DNA of 64,000 nt from Hevea brasiliensis. Taxonomy: Eukaryota > Streptophyta > Magnoliopsida > Malpighiales > Euphorbiaceae. Positions 45,481 through 57,996 of the stretch are shown here, one piece after another (the stretch's first letter is position 1; every line of letters starts with the position of its first letter). The stretch spans positions 41,051,041 through 41,115,040 of the forward strand of contig NC_079504.1 of the NCBI RefSeq assembly GCF_030052815.1, written 5' to 3'. The position numbers were made by a program, and so were the translations under genes. A model generated the notes under the pieces. That model saw only the letters and a program-made list of their open reading frames with translations, made no database searches and was not told the origin of the DNA.

Positions 45481-46296
45481 GGGCCTGTTTAGTTTAACTA
45501 TTAGATATAGCTGATAACTGTTAGCTGATAGCTAGTAGCTGATGATAGCTGATTTATATTAAGTGTTTGGTAAAACTATATTTAACTATTGCTGTTGATA
45601 TATAAAATAACTAATAAAGGTATATATTATATAATTTATTTTATTATTAAAATAAATAAAAAATTATAAATTTACTATATTATATTATTTATTTTGTTAT
45701 TAAATTAAATATATAATTATTAATTTAATATATTATATAATTTGTTAGATTATTAAAATAAATATATGATTAATGATTTATTATATTATATCATTTATTT
45801 TATTATTAAAATAAGAAAATAATTAATTTTTTAAAAAAATTAATTATATAACTTTAAAAAATATAGTTATAAAATAATAAAATAATTATTGTTGTTGATA
45901 AAGAAAAAACTTATAATTAATTTTAAGTTTTTAGATGTAAAAAATGTATTTTTTTTATAATAAATAAATATTTTATGTTATTAATAAAAAATATTATAAC
46001 AAAGTTGTAATGCGCTAATTAAGATATTAAAATTAGAAATAAAAAGATAAAAGTATTAATAATATTAATTTTTGAGTTAAATGAAAAGAATAATATGGTC
46101 AAAATAAAAAGTAAAATCTAATAAGCTATTAGAAACAGCTCTAAAAGTAGAGCTAATATAAACTGCAGCTGATGGGTATCATATCAGTTACTCATTAGCC
46201 ATTAGCTCTATTTTTTTAAGTTTACCAAACATTTTAATTAACTTGTTTTGGTATGTATCAGCTATCAGTTGTACCTAACAGGTGAACCAAATACCC
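45481..46296. mobile_element. AT-rich non-autonomous DNA element with imperfect terminal inverted repeats
   Basis: The left end GGGCCTGTTTAGTTTAACTA... and the complement of the right end (GGGTATTTGGTTCACCTGTT...) match imperfectly over about 40 bp, both running into CTGATA(A/G)CTG repeats. The 816-bp interior is extremely AT-rich with no coding capacity. GGGCCTGTTTGGTT-like ends are typical of plant MITE-type elements (PIF/Harbinger- or hAT-like). The 3 bp before it are TTA, but the 3 bp after are TAT, so no clean duplication supports the class. Confidence 0.65.
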
Positions 46297-46665
46297 TATT
46301 AGTTAGGATAATAACCTTTTCAATTATTAGAACATGGACTCATTAAATTTTTTGTTTAAGTAAACCTATATAAAAAAAAAATATAAGCCTTTTAAATTTT
46401 TGTTAGAAATTTTTTTGTTGCTAATTTTGAGTCTATTAAGGACATGCCCATATTTAAACTACTATAAAATTAAAAATTATTCTTTTTGGAAGGCAGTGGC
46501 CCATTCAGCCGTGCAAGTCCAGGACAGATGTAGAATTTTAGACTTAGGTGTCTTATGTATTTTACTAATAATTTGAATCTTTTTAAAATGTTTTATTTAT
46601 TACTTAAAAGAAAATTTTAAAAGGGCCACTATTTTTTTTTATTTAATTGGGCCAGTGAAAAAATT
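46297..46665. other. Spacer without recognised features
   Basis: AT-rich DNA up to the TGTAACACC start of the element E LTR. I see nothing identifiable. Confidence 0.5.
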
Positions 46666-46675
46666 TGTAACACCC

Positions 46676-46705
46676 CTTGCTCGGTCTACAGTGTAGCCGA
46701 GCAAG
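46676..46705 (-). other. LTR-end hairpin of element E
   Basis: CTTGCTCGG and CCGAGCAAG form a perfect 9-bp stem, with an inner CTACA/TGTAG extension. Relative to A (CTTAC.../...GTAAG), the A-T pair in the stem is replaced by G-C. Confidence 0.75.
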
Positions 46706-46838
46706 GCATGCCACATTCGGTGCCGAAGCACCCTATCTTGTTTTACCATATCTATTGTTAACTTTTACTATCATTTAAGAGTAGTAATCCATGTGTACAT
46801 TTTTTTTTTAAACTTATTTCTGTGGAGACCCAGACAGA

Positions 46839-46843
46839 GCCTC
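46839..46843. other. Target-site duplication GCCTC, left side of element D
   Basis: GCCTC precedes the TGTGACACC start of D and recurs at 57992-57996. Confidence 0.92.
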
Positions 46844-49800
46844 TGTGACACCCCTTACTCGTCTACAGTATAGTTGAGTAAGATATGTCACATAGTGTAC
46901 CGGAACACCCTATTTTATTTTAATCATTTTTATCCTTCCTAATTTATTTCTTTCATAGTTATGAAGTATAATTCGTGAAATATCATTCATTGAAGTCATT
47001 TATTAAAATCATAATTTTATTTGAGGTTCCGCAAATTTTATAGAAAATCTGACAGAGTGCCGGCTAAAAATGGATAAAACAGTTCTTCAGAACCTATGAA
47101 AGACACTTCCAAAATTTTCAATCAATCCCAAACTCCATTTCATCAACAAAATCTCAATATTTCTCAAATATACTCCCATTTCTCATCATTTCATTTCATA
47201 GGATATTCATGTATAAGTCATAAATAAATATTCACTTTTTCATTCATACACATAATTTCCACTATTTACATTGATAACAAAATACATTACATGAGACTCA
47301 ATTTCATATGAGAAAATAAAAGTCAATCACAAAATACCCAAAATGAAAGCTAGTGTCCTACCAATGCACTGATGTCGGTGAGGTGACACGGACACTATGC
47401 AGATCTGTAGAAGGTCTCATCCAGTCTGTTGTCTACTGGGCTCTCAGTCGGTCTCTCCAGAACCTACGCGTGGTAAAAAGCAACGCGCTAAGAAATAATG
47501 CTTAGTAGTGCCAATAATAAAATAAAAAGAAATAACAGAAAGTAAATATGCAGTGCATATTTTGATGTCTTATGCAGACAATTTTTCGATCATTATTGGC
47601 AATCTTATTTATTATGTACCTGTTCTATTCATTATTTCATTAAATTTGTTCATTTTCATTTTTGGTTGCCTAAGTAACCTACACTGGATGACTGGACTGG
47701 ATAAATGGGTAAATTGGCACTGGGTATCAAGTACCTCGGGCCGTCACACCATCGGTCACATATGTATCTCCCAGTGTGCAACAGAACAACTAATAAGCTG
47801 TAATAACATTAGGCATAAGGCCAAGTATCAACATAATGTCAAAATGGCTAAAAGCCATGAAGTCACAGAATGGCCTAATGCCATGTGCAGTACTGTTAAC
47901 TGAACCCTATTGGCATGCCAACCTATCCAAACCAATCTTGCTAGGTATACTAGGGCATGTTATACTTTTAAATTTTACAATTCTTGAAATTTAAGTTTAG
48001 GTGTTACTATTCATTTTATTAGTCAACTAAAATGTTGACTTTTGCATAGACAATAGCTACATTAGTTCTAATACTCCCAACATACCACATTTTGCATTCT
48101 AAAATTGTTGGTATTGGTTGCCAATACCATTTCTAAGCTTAGTGTTAGTTACTCAAAATTTTCAGATTTCAAGCCTCATATTTACTATTCTATTGGTCAT
48201 TTGTACAGTAGGAATTTGACAAGATTGTCTTCATAAAAGTTGTTCCTTATTTTGTCTAGTTACATTTCCTTTTTTGAATCCTCCATTTGGAGTTTTGTAG
48301 CTCAAGTTATGGCCTAAACACCATAACTAGCTAGATTAGATAGAATTCAAAATTCTGGGCAAAACAGGTTCTGCCAGATTTGGTAACATAAGTTTGGTTG
48401 GTAATTTGACTAGGTTATGGTCAGAATTTGGATTTGTGTTCTTCATGAAAGTTGTAAGTCTATGTCTCAGCTTTCTTTTGGTACAATTTCATGTCAATTG
48501 GACCTTTCTACGCTGAGTTATAACCAAATGAATAAATACTGTTCATTTAGTCATTTTGCCCAGGCAGAATGCAGATCACTCGGATTAGGGCAATTTTTAG
48601 GTCAACTTGGTTTGGTTTTCTGGGCAGGGTTTCTATACCAAAGTTGTGCCATTATGTGTCTAGTTTCATGTCCAATTGGTCTTGCACCAATTGAACCTCT
48701 ACAACTCCATTTATAACTGCCCAAACCTGCTGGACTCATACTCAGTCCTGCAGGTCAGCCAAGGCAGCTCACCCACACTCAATTGCCAAGCCTCAACTCA
48801 CTTCATTTCCTCATCATACACAGCTAAATGGTTACTAGTTGACCATTTAAACTTTCATTCACCAACACATGAGTAAAACCCTAGGTTTTGCCCAAACCCT
48901 AACTCCATCAACTTCAATTCTTCTTATACATGCAATCAATGAATTAAGACATCTAAATCATGTTCAATGGCAGCCATGGACCACTATAAATTAACCTAAT
49001 CAATGAAATCCTAACATACTCTAAGGCTGCCAAAATTTTGAAGAATTCATACTTATAGTTTTCTTTGCAATTCTTTGCAATTTCTAAGCTCAATGAAGTC
49101 CTTAAACATATATTGAAAGAAAGGAAGAGAGATTGGTCACTAACCTTGTGAGCAGAATTTTTCCACTCAAAATTATTTCACTTTCTTTGGCTTTCTTAGC
49201 AGCCAAACACCTTCCTAAGAGTTAAGGAGAATTTTTAATGAAGAGAACTTAGGGTTTAGTGGTGAGAATTCAAGGTTTGGAAGAGAGAAAATGAAATGAA
49301 TTTTAATGGAGGAAAAATGGGTCATGGCTGGAAATGGGAAGAAGAAGAAATCAGTTTTTTCCTTTCATTTTCTGCCCATTTTATTCATTTTAAATGGGTT
49401 AAGGACATGTGTCACAATGTGATTGGTCATTGGGGTTTTAATGACATCATAATGATGTCAAAATTCTCATTTATTCCATTTTCTTTTCTTTTTCTTTTCT
49501 ACTCATTTTCAATTCAATTTTTAGCAATATTTATTCATATTTTATGTTATAATAATTATTTACTTAACTGGAAAAGTTAGCCAAAAATCATATCTGAAGG
49601 CGAAATGACCAAAATGCCCTCTGATTGGCTTAATAGACTAAAATTGTCTGTATTAATTGAAAAATTTTCCTAAGCATTTTCTTAGAATTCTAATGCAATA
49701 GAAACCTCAATGACCCTTCTATGGAGTTCTAAAAATTATTTTATGAATTTTTCCTCGGGTCTAGGGCTCCTAGTTGCGAGAACCACAACTTCCCACTAAG

Positions 49801-50003
49801 TTCCCCATCGCTAGGACACCGGCTCATTTAACTTGGTTGTATTTTATTTCTAAAATTTTTCTTAAATTTTTATTATTAATATTTGAGTTAATTATGGTTC
49901 CTCACTTTAGTTTAAATATTTTTCTGGACATTCTAGCTGTCCGGACTAACACTGGTCACCGGAACAGTAGAATGTACGGAGTTGCTACAGGGAGAGTGTT
50001 ACA
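46844..50003 (-). repeat. Element D 3' LTR
   Basis: A 3160-bp LTR, TGTGACACC...TGTTACA. It contains the LTR-end hairpin (46854-46882), a mid-LTR hairpin with one mismatch (47488-47505) and modules near 48304, 48516 and 48711. Confidence 0.93.
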
Positions 50004-50016
50004 ACTCTTCCCCTCT
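50004..50016 (-). other. Element D polypurine tract
   Basis: Minus-strand AGAGGGGAAGAGT adjoins the 3' LTR, identical to that of A. Confidence 0.85.
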
Positions 50017-50039
50017 AATTTAAATTTCGTCCTCAAAAT

Positions 50040-51451
50040 TTACCTGCTGCAAACAGTTGAGGGAACTGTTACCTCATCATCTCTTCACTTTCCCAAGTTG
50101 CCTCCTCGGTGTTGTGGTGCCTCTAAAGCACTTTCACTAGTGGAATTTGCTTATTCCTTAACTCTTTCTCTTCCCGAGCCAGGATCCGTATGGGTTCTTC
50201 TTCATATGTCAAATCCGATTGTACTTCAATTTCTTCCATGGCGATGACATGTGAAGGATCTGAGCGGTATCTTCTTAGCATAGATACGTGGAACACATTG
50301 TGGATCTTGTCCAGCTCTGGTGGTAAAGCTAGCCTATAGGCCACTGGACCCACACGTTCAATGACTTCATATGGGCCAATGAACCTAGGGCTTAACTTAC
50401 CTTTTCTTCTAAACCTCAGTACCTTCTTTCATGGTGACACCTTGAAGAACACTTTATCGCCAGCTGTGTATTCTATTTCTTTTCTCTTCAGATCAGCATA
50501 GGATTTTTGTCTGTCTGAGGCAACCTTCGAATTGGCTTTGATTATCTTTACCTTCTCCTCATTCTGTTTCACCAGGTCTGGCCCTACCAGTTTATCTTTG
50601 CCCAATTCAGTCCAGCACACTGGAGTTCTACATTTCCTCCCATACAGTGCTTCATACGGGGCCATTTGGATACTTGCTTGGTAGCTATTGTTGTATGTAA
50701 ATTCTGCCAGTGGGAGGTATCTATCCCAACTTTCCTCAAACTTAATAACTTAACTCCTCAGCATATCCTCAAGGACCTGACATATATTTCATGTTATTAT
50801 TATCATTTCAGTTTAATATTTGTGTTAGTTCAATTAGTTTCAATTGTTTACCTGGATTACTCTTTCTAATTGCCTATCCGTCTGAGGATGGAAAGCTATG
50901 CTGAAGTGGAGTTGTGTACCCAAGGATTCATGCAACTTCTTCCAGAATCTCGATGTAAACCTTGGGTCTCGATCAGATATGATGGAAAGTGGAATTCCAT
51001 GTAGTCTAACTATCTCACTGATATATAATTCTGCTAACTTCTCTAGTGAGTAGTCAGTCCTAACTGGCAGAAAATGTGCTGACTTCGTCAATCTATCTAC
51101 TATCACCCATACTGCATCATGCTTCTTCTGGGTGAGAGGTAGACCATTTACAAAATCCATGGTGACCCGATCCCTTTTCCATTCAGGTATGCGTATAGGC
51201 TGTAGCAAACCCGATGGAACTTAATGTTCTGCCTTGACTTGCTGACATGTCAAGCATTTAGTCACATAGTCAGCTATGTCTTTCATACCAGGCCACCAAT
51301 ACTGAAGCTTCAGATCATGATACATTTTTGTACTTCCTAGGTGCATAGCATAAACACTAGTGTGTGCCTCTTTCAAAATACTGGCTTTCAATTCCCCATC
51401 ATCTGGTACACAAACTCTTCCTTTGTAGTACAGACACCCATCTTCTTTCAC
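50040..51451 (-). pseudogene. Element D integrase with chromodomain-like tail and putative intron
   Basis: Minus strand. The HHCC finger region is at 51451-51221 ([31 protein letters not shown]). The DDE core (51208-50852) has [33 protein letters not shown], and HPQTDRQLERVIQ, which runs directly into the GT of the 75-nt insertion (50777-50851). Beyond it are [12 protein letters not shown] codons, then 50665-50429 ([34 protein letters not shown]) and 50353-50123 ([19 protein letters not shown]). The EEATWESEEMMR end is followed by a stop (near 50073) before QFPQLF. A few stops and shifts are present. Confidence 0.88.
50777..50851 (-). other. Putative 75-nt spliceosomal intron in element D integrase
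   Basis: Same position, length and GT...AG ends as 32306-32380 in A. The outer 15 nt at each end are identical between A and D, while the central 45 nt carry 11 differences. The open frame upstream reads into it and stops within four codons. Confidence 0.75.
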
Positions 51452-52257
51452 CTCATAGTCATTTGCTTTCCCTTCTGAGATTTGCTCATAATAGTCATTA
51501 ACTTTTCATCTGCCTTCTGCCCATCTAAAATCTGCTGTAGCAGGTTTGGCCTCACTTGCAACTCAGCCAAAATAGCTCCATCTCGAGCCAAGGATAGACG
51601 AGCATTCAATGATCTCAAAGCTGTGATGGATTTTTTGCTCAAAGCATTAGCAACTACATTTGCCTTCATAGGATGATAATCAATTACACAATCATAGTCC
51701 TTCAAGAACTCAATCCATTGCCTCTGTCTAAGGTTGAGCTCCTTTTGGGTTGGCACGTATTTCAGACTTTTGTGGTATGTGTAAATGTAGCACTTTTCAC
51801 CATATAAATAGTGCCTCCATATCTTCAGTGCGAAGATAATTGCTGCAAGTTCTAGATCATGGGTAGGGTAATTCTATTCATGTGGCCTTACCTGCCTAGA
51901 AGCATAAGCGACCACCTTCCCCTCTTGCATCAATACACACCCTAACCCATTATGAGAGGCATCACTGTAGACCACAAAGTCCTTTCCCGACACTGGCTGT
52001 GTTAACACTGGTGCCTCTGTCAACATAGCCTTCAACTTCTCAAAACTGGTCTGACACTTGTCATTCCAGTTGAATCTGACATTCTTGTGTAACAACTTGG
52101 TCATTGGAGCAGCTATTAAGGAAAATCCCTTCACAAATCTTCTGTAATACCCAGCTAGCCCCAAGAAGCTTCTGACCTCAGTTGTATTTCTAGGAGGCTT
52201 CCATTCCATCATTGCTTTTATTTTCTTGGGATCCACTCTAATCCCATCAGCTAACAC
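51448..52257 (-). pseudogene. Element D RNase H region (broken)
   Basis: Minus strand. 52257-51874 has the RT thumb/connection ([21 protein letters not shown]) and the start of RNase H ([20 protein letters not shown]). A stop lies near 51870, in the [14 protein letters not shown] region. 51756-51448 resumes with [20 protein letters not shown] and [10 protein letters not shown], where the last motif has Asn instead of the usual Asp of VVADALS. Confidence 0.85.
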
Positions 52258-52945
52258 TATGTATCCAAGGAATGCAATCTCATTTAACTAGAAGTCACAC
52301 TTGGACAACTTAGCATACAGCTTCTTTTCTCTCAGGGTTTGCAGAACAATCCTCAAATGCTCATCATGTTCTTCCCTGGTCTTGGAATACACCCAAAATA
52401 TCATCAATAAAGACCACTATGAACTGATCTAGGTATGGACGGAAGATACAATTCATAAGGTCCATGAATGCCGCGGGTGCATTTGTTAGGCCAAAGGGCA
52501 TCACCAGAAACTCATAATGCCCATACCGGGTCCTGAATGCAGTCTTTGGCACATCTGCATCCTTCATCCTCAACTAATGATACCCTGATCTGAGATCAAT
52601 TTTAGAAAATACTCCTACTCCCTTCAACTGATCAAATAGATCATCAATTCTAGGCAACGGACATTTGTTCTTCACCGTCACTTTATTCAACTACCGGTAA
52701 TCAATGCATAACCTCAAAGTCCCATCCTTCTATTTTACAAACAGCACTGGAGCTCCCCATGGTGACACACTGGGGCGTATGAACCCCTTATCCAGTAACT
52801 CCTGTAACTGGATTTTTAGTTCCTTCAATTCTGTGGGTGCCATCCTATAAGGAGCAATAGAGATTGGTGCTGTACCCGGCAGTATCTCAATAGCAAATTC
52901 AACTTCCTTTTCTGGTGGTAAGCCAGGCAATTCTTTAGGGAACAC
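52258..52945 (-). pseudogene. Element D reverse transcriptase (broken)
   Basis: Minus strand. 52945-52730 encodes [20 protein letters not shown] and [15 protein letters not shown], then a TAG where other copies have Lys. [16 protein letters not shown] and [15 protein letters not shown] follow. 52573-52364 has [20 protein letters not shown] and [10 protein letters not shown], after which an extra base shifts the frame. RT active-site Asp residues are present, but the frame is interrupted at least three times. Confidence 0.85.
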
Positions 52946-53600
52946 ATCTAGGAAGTCTCTTACTGTGGGTATGTCACATAGATCTGGCTTAGCCTGCTAG
53001 TATCCACCACATGTGCTAGGTAGGCTCACAGCATTTTCTCATCAGTTTTCTTACAACTGTGGCTGAGATAACATTGGACAAGAAATCTGTCATTTCCCCT
53101 ACAATTGTGATCTCATTACCCTCAGGAGTTTTCAAAGAAATCCTCTTCAATTTACAATCAACCATTGCCTGATGATGTGACAGCCAGTCCATTCCCAAAA
53201 TCATGTCAAACTCATGGAAAGGTAACTCAATCAGGTCTGCCAAGAATTCATACCCCTGAATCCTTAACGGGCAACCCTTGTACACTTTGTTCACCACTAC
53301 ATTGTGACCCAATGGATTAGTGACCGAGATGTCTTGGTCACTCTCCCCTACTAGTATCCCCCTTTCTACGGGTAGGTTGATGCACATGTATGAATGAGTG
53401 GATCCTGGATCCACTAATGCATGTACAGATGTATTGTAGAGGGAGAACGTACCCCTGATGATGTTTGGGGCATCTTGCTCCTCCTGAGCTCTCATGGCAT
53501 AGGCTCTGGCAGGTGGTCTGCCCTCAGGCCTCTCTGCTGGCTCAGATGCAGGCCTCTGTGATAGTCCCATTGCCTTAGATTTGTCAGATTTCCTACCCCT
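52946..53600 (-). pseudogene. Element D protease
   Basis: Mostly one open frame (53570-53016): [30 protein letters not shown] (retropepsin active site DPGS), FHEFDMILGMDWLSHHQA, then a shifted KCCEPT ending. It aligns closely with element A 34500-35050. Confidence 0.85.
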
Positions 53601-54721
53601 TTATGGTGCAAGAGCAAGTCTATCTGCTTGTTTTGGAGCAGCTGTAGTAGTTCTGCATGAACAGTTCCTCAGCTGATGCTCTGTCGACCCACACCTTAAG
53701 CAGGCACCGGTCACTCTCCAACACTCCCCCTTATGCCACTTCAGGCAATGTGGACATGCAGAAGATGCTGGGGCTGGTTCCCTGAACCCCGTCCCTCGAG
53801 AGCTGCCCACTGATGGTGTGGGCTAACCTCTCTTAGGGGTGAACTGTGGCCTGGGCCCCTGGGTCTGACTCTTACTTTTTGGTTAACCTGAACTTTATGC
53901 AAATGGACTCTTAAACTTCTTTCTAGGTGCAGGAGATGAACTAGACTGACCTGGGCCCCTCTTCTGCTGTCTCTCTCTTCTGGTCTGCTCACTTATTCTA
54001 ACCTTTTTAACTTTTATAGCAGCTTCCACTAACTTGGTGAAGTCTATGATTTCTAAGGCAGTGATCATGATCTTTATGTTGTTATTTAATCCCTCTTCAA
54101 ATCTCTTAAAACTTTCAGCTTCATTAGGGACTATCTCACTTCCGTAGTGGCTCAGTCTGACAAATTCCTTTTCATACACGGCCATTGTCAGCTGTCTCTG
54201 CCTCAGGTTAATGAATTCTCTTCTTCTCTCTTCCATGTATACACTACCACATACTTTTTCTTGAATTCTGAGAGGAAGAAGTCCCAAGTTATTACTTCTA
54301 TTTGTACTTCACTGGACACCATATCCCACCATTCATATGCATCATCTTGCAACAGAGATACAGCAGCTTCTAGATTTTGTTCTGGAGTGCAGTAGAGTTG
54401 TTTTAAAACCCTTCCTGTTCTGTTTAACCAATTTTTGGCTGCAACAGAATCATCTTCTCTCTTGCCAAAGAAATCCACTGCTCCAAATTTTCTCAGTCTT
54501 TCCAGGTATGATTTCTGTTGTGCAGGTGGTGGTGGTGGTGGCATTACCCCGACCATTTGTCTGAAGAATTCATCCATTTGCCGAAACATGGCCTGTGGAG
54601 GCTGAGCAAGCTCTGCTGGAGCTGGCAGAGCAGGTTCTCCCCTACCCCTAGTCTCAGCTGTTGCAGGTGGAGCATGACTTTCCACTTCCTCCTCAACTGC
54701 CCTCTGAGATGTAGGGTCCAT
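53601..54721 (-). pseudogene. Element D gag with zinc knuckle (frameshifted)
   Basis: Starts at the ATG complementary to 54719-54721 (MDPTSQRAVEEEVESHAPPA). The Pro-rich N-terminus, capsid core (KNWLNRTGRVLKQLYCTPEQ, LLQDDAYEWWDMV, FFLSEFKKKY) and EFINLRQRQLTMAVYEKEFV, RFEEGLNNNIKIMI blocks are clear. One frameshift near 54250 splits the core, and a second near 53900 precedes the knuckle region (53810-53601: CPHCLKWHKGECW, CLRCGSTEHQLRNC). Confidence 0.88.
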
Positions 54722-54826
54722 ATCCTATTTAACAAAGACAAACAGATCTGCATTAGTGTCACCTCGACTCTTACAAATGCAATGCACTGTATAGACTCTA
54801 TCTAGACTCAGAAATGCCTAAACCGT

Positions 54827-54838
54827 GCTCTGATACCA
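54827..54838 (-). other. Element D primer binding site
   Basis: Minus-strand TGGTATCAGAGC (initiator-Met), 5 bp from the 5' LTR. Confidence 0.92.
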
Positions 54839-54843
54839 CTAAA

Positions 54844-57800
54844 TGTGACACCCCTTACCCGTCTACAGTATAGTCGAGTAAGATATGTCACACAGTGTAC
54901 CAGAACACCCTATTTTATTTCAATCATTTTTATCCTTCCTAATTTATTTCTTTCATAGTTATAAAGTATAATTTGTGAAATATCATTCATTGAAGTCATT
55001 TATTGAAATCATAATTTTATTTGAGGTTCCGTAAGTTTTATAGAAAATTCGGTAGAGTGCCGGCTAAAAATGGATAAAACAGTTCTTCGGAACCTATGAA
55101 AAACACTTTCAAAATTTTGAATCAATCCCAAACTCCATTTCATTAACAAAATCTCAATATTTCTCAAATATTCTCCCATTTCTCATCATTTCATTTCATA
55201 GGATATTCATGTACAAGTCATAAATAAATATTCACTTTTTCATTCATACACATAATTTCCACTATTTACATTGATAACAAAATACATTACGTGAGACTCA
55301 ATTTCATATGAGAAAATAAAAGTTAATTACAAAATACCCAAAATGAAACCTAGTGTCCTACCAATGCACTGATGTCGGAGAGGTGACACGGACACTATGC
55401 AGATCTGCAGAAGGTCTCACTTAGTCTGTGGTCTACTGAGCTCTCGGTCGATCTCTCCAGAACCTACGCGTGGCAAAAAGCAACGTGCTAAGCAATAACG
55501 CTTAGTGGTGCTAATAATAAAATAAAAAGAAATAACAGAAAGTAAGTATGCAGTGCATATTTTGATGTCTTATGCAGATAATTTTTTGATCATTATTGGT
55601 AATCTTATCTATTCATTATTTCATTAAATTTGTTCACTTTCAATTTTGGTTGCCTAAGTAACCTATACTGGATGACTGGACTGGATAAACGGGTAAATTG
55701 GCACTGGGTATCAAGTACCTCAGGCTGTCACATTATCGGTCACATATGTATCTCCCGGTGTGCAACAGAACAACTAATAAGCTATAATAACATTAGGCAC
55801 AAGGCCAAGTATCAACATAATGTCAAAATGGCTAAAAGCCATGAAATCACAGAATGGCATAATGCCATGTGCAGTACTGCTAACTGAACCCTATTGGCAT
55901 GCCAACCTATCCAAACCAATCTTGTTAGGTGTACTAGGGTATGTTATACTTTTAAATTTTACAATTCTTGAAATTTAAGTTTAGGTGTTACTATTCATTT
56001 CATTAGTCAACTAAAATATTGACTTTTGCATAGACAATAGGTACATTGATTCTAATACTCCCAACATACCACATTGTGCATTCTAAAATTGTTGGTATTG
56101 GTTGCCAATACCATTTATAAGCTTAGTATTAGTTATTCAAAATTTTCAGATTTCAAGCTTCATATTTACTGTTCCATTGGTAATTTGTACAGTAGGAATT
56201 TGACAAAATTGTCTTCATGAAAGTTATTCCTTATTTTGTCTAGTTACATTTTCTTTGTTGAATCACTCCATTTTGAGTTTTGTACTCAAGTTATGGCCTA
56301 AATACCATAACTGGCCAGATTGGACAAAATCAAAAATTCTGGGCAAAACTGGTTCTACCAGATTTGGTAACCTAAGTTTGGTTGGCAATTTAACTAGGTT
56401 ATGATCAGAATTTGGATTTGTGTTCTTCATAAAAGTTGTAGGTCTATGTCTCAGCTTTCTTCTAGTACAATTTCAGGTCAATTGGACCTTTCTACGCTGA
56501 GTTATGACTAAATGAATAAACACTGTTCATTTGGTCATTTTGCCCAGATAGAATGCAGATCACCCGGATTAGGGCAATTTTTAGGTCAACTTGGTTTGGT
56601 TTTTTGGGTAGGGTTTCTATAGCAAAGTTGTGCCATTAGGTGTCTAGTTTCATGTCCAATTGGTCTTGCACCAATTGAACCTCTACAACTCCATTTATAA
56701 CTACCCAAACCTACTGGACTCATGCTTAGTCCTGCAGGTCAGCCAAGGCAGCTCACCCACACTCAATTGCCAAGCGTCAACTCATTTCATTTCCTTATCA
56801 TACACAGTCAAATGGTTACTAGTTGACCATTTAAACTTTCATTCACCAACACATCAGCAAAACCCTAGGTTTTGCCCAAACCCTAACTCCATCAACTTCA
56901 ATTCTTCTTATAAATGCAATCAATGAATTAAGACATCTAACTCATGTTCAATGGCAGCCATGGACCACTATAAATTAACCTAATCAATGAAATCCTAACG
57001 TACTCTAAGGCTGCCAAAATTTTGAAGAGTGCATACTTATAGTTTTCTTTCCAATTCCTTGCAATTTCTAAGCTCAATCAAGTCCTTAAACATATATTGA
57101 AAGAAAGGAAGAGAGATTGGTCACTAACCTTGTGAGCAGAATTTTTTCACTCAAAATTCTTTCACTTTCTTTGGCTTTCTTGGCAGCCAAACACCTTCCC
57201 AAGAGGTAAGGACAATTTTTAATGAAGAGAATTTAGGGTTTAGTGGTGAGAATTCAAGGTTTGGAAGAGAGAAAATGAAAGGAATTTTAATGGAGGAAGA
57301 AATGGGTCACGGCTGGAAATGGGAAGAACAAGAAGAAATCAGTTTTTTTCTTTCATTTTTTGCCCATTTTATTCATTTTAAATGGGTTAAGGATATGTGT
57401 CACAATATGATTGGTCATTGGGGTTTTAATGACATCATAATGATGTCAAAATTCTCATTTATTCCATTTTCTTTTCTTTTTCTTTTCTACTCATTTTCAA
57501 TTAAATTTTTAGCAATATTTATTCATATTTTGTGTTATAATATTTATTTAGTTAACTAGAAAAGTCGGCAAAAAATCACCTCTGAAGGTGAAATGACCAA
57601 AATGCCTTCCGTTTAGCTTAACAGACCAAAATTGTCTGTACCGATTGAAAAATTTTTTTAAGAATTTTCTTGGCATTCTAATGCCATAGGAACCTCAATG
57701 ACCCTTCTCTGGAGTCCCAAAAATTATTTTATGAATTTTCCCTAAGGTCTAGGGCTCCTAGTTGCGAGAACCGCAACTTCCCACTAGGTTACCCATCGCT

Positions 57801-57991
57801 AGGGCACCGGCTCATTTAACTTGGTTGTATTTTATTTTTAAAATTTTTCCTAAATTTTTCTTATTAATATTTGAGTTAATTATGGTTCCTCACTTTAGTT
57901 TAAATATTTTTCTGCATGTTCTAGCTGTCCGGACCGACACTGGTCACCGGAACAGTAGAATGTATGGAGTTGCTGCAGGGAGGGTGTTACA
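54844..57991 (-). repeat. Element D 5' LTR
   Basis: A 3148-bp LTR with TGTGACACC...TGTTACA ends and hairpins at 54854-54882 and 55488-55505. It aligns with 46844-50003 throughout. Confidence 0.93.
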
Positions 57992-57996
57992 GCCTC
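57992..57996. other. Target-site duplication GCCTC, right side of element D
   Basis: Matches 46839-46843; the element E LTR resumes immediately after. Confidence 0.92.

Larger units (their letters stand above)
46844..57991 (-). mobile_element. Element D: full-length Tekay-like chromovirus, minus strand
   Basis: An 11.15-kb element with LTRs 46844-50003 and 54844-57991 (about 3.15 kb each) and a 4.84-kb internal region. It shows primer binding site, gag, protease, RT, RNase H, integrase with the same 75-nt insertion as A, chromodomain-like tail and polypurine tract. GCCTC duplications flank it, and it lies in the LTR of element E. It is close in sequence to A but a distinct subfamily. Its two LTRs differ by ordinary point changes and short indels, without the scrambled CAG/CTG patches seen in A and B. 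Confidence 0.94.
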
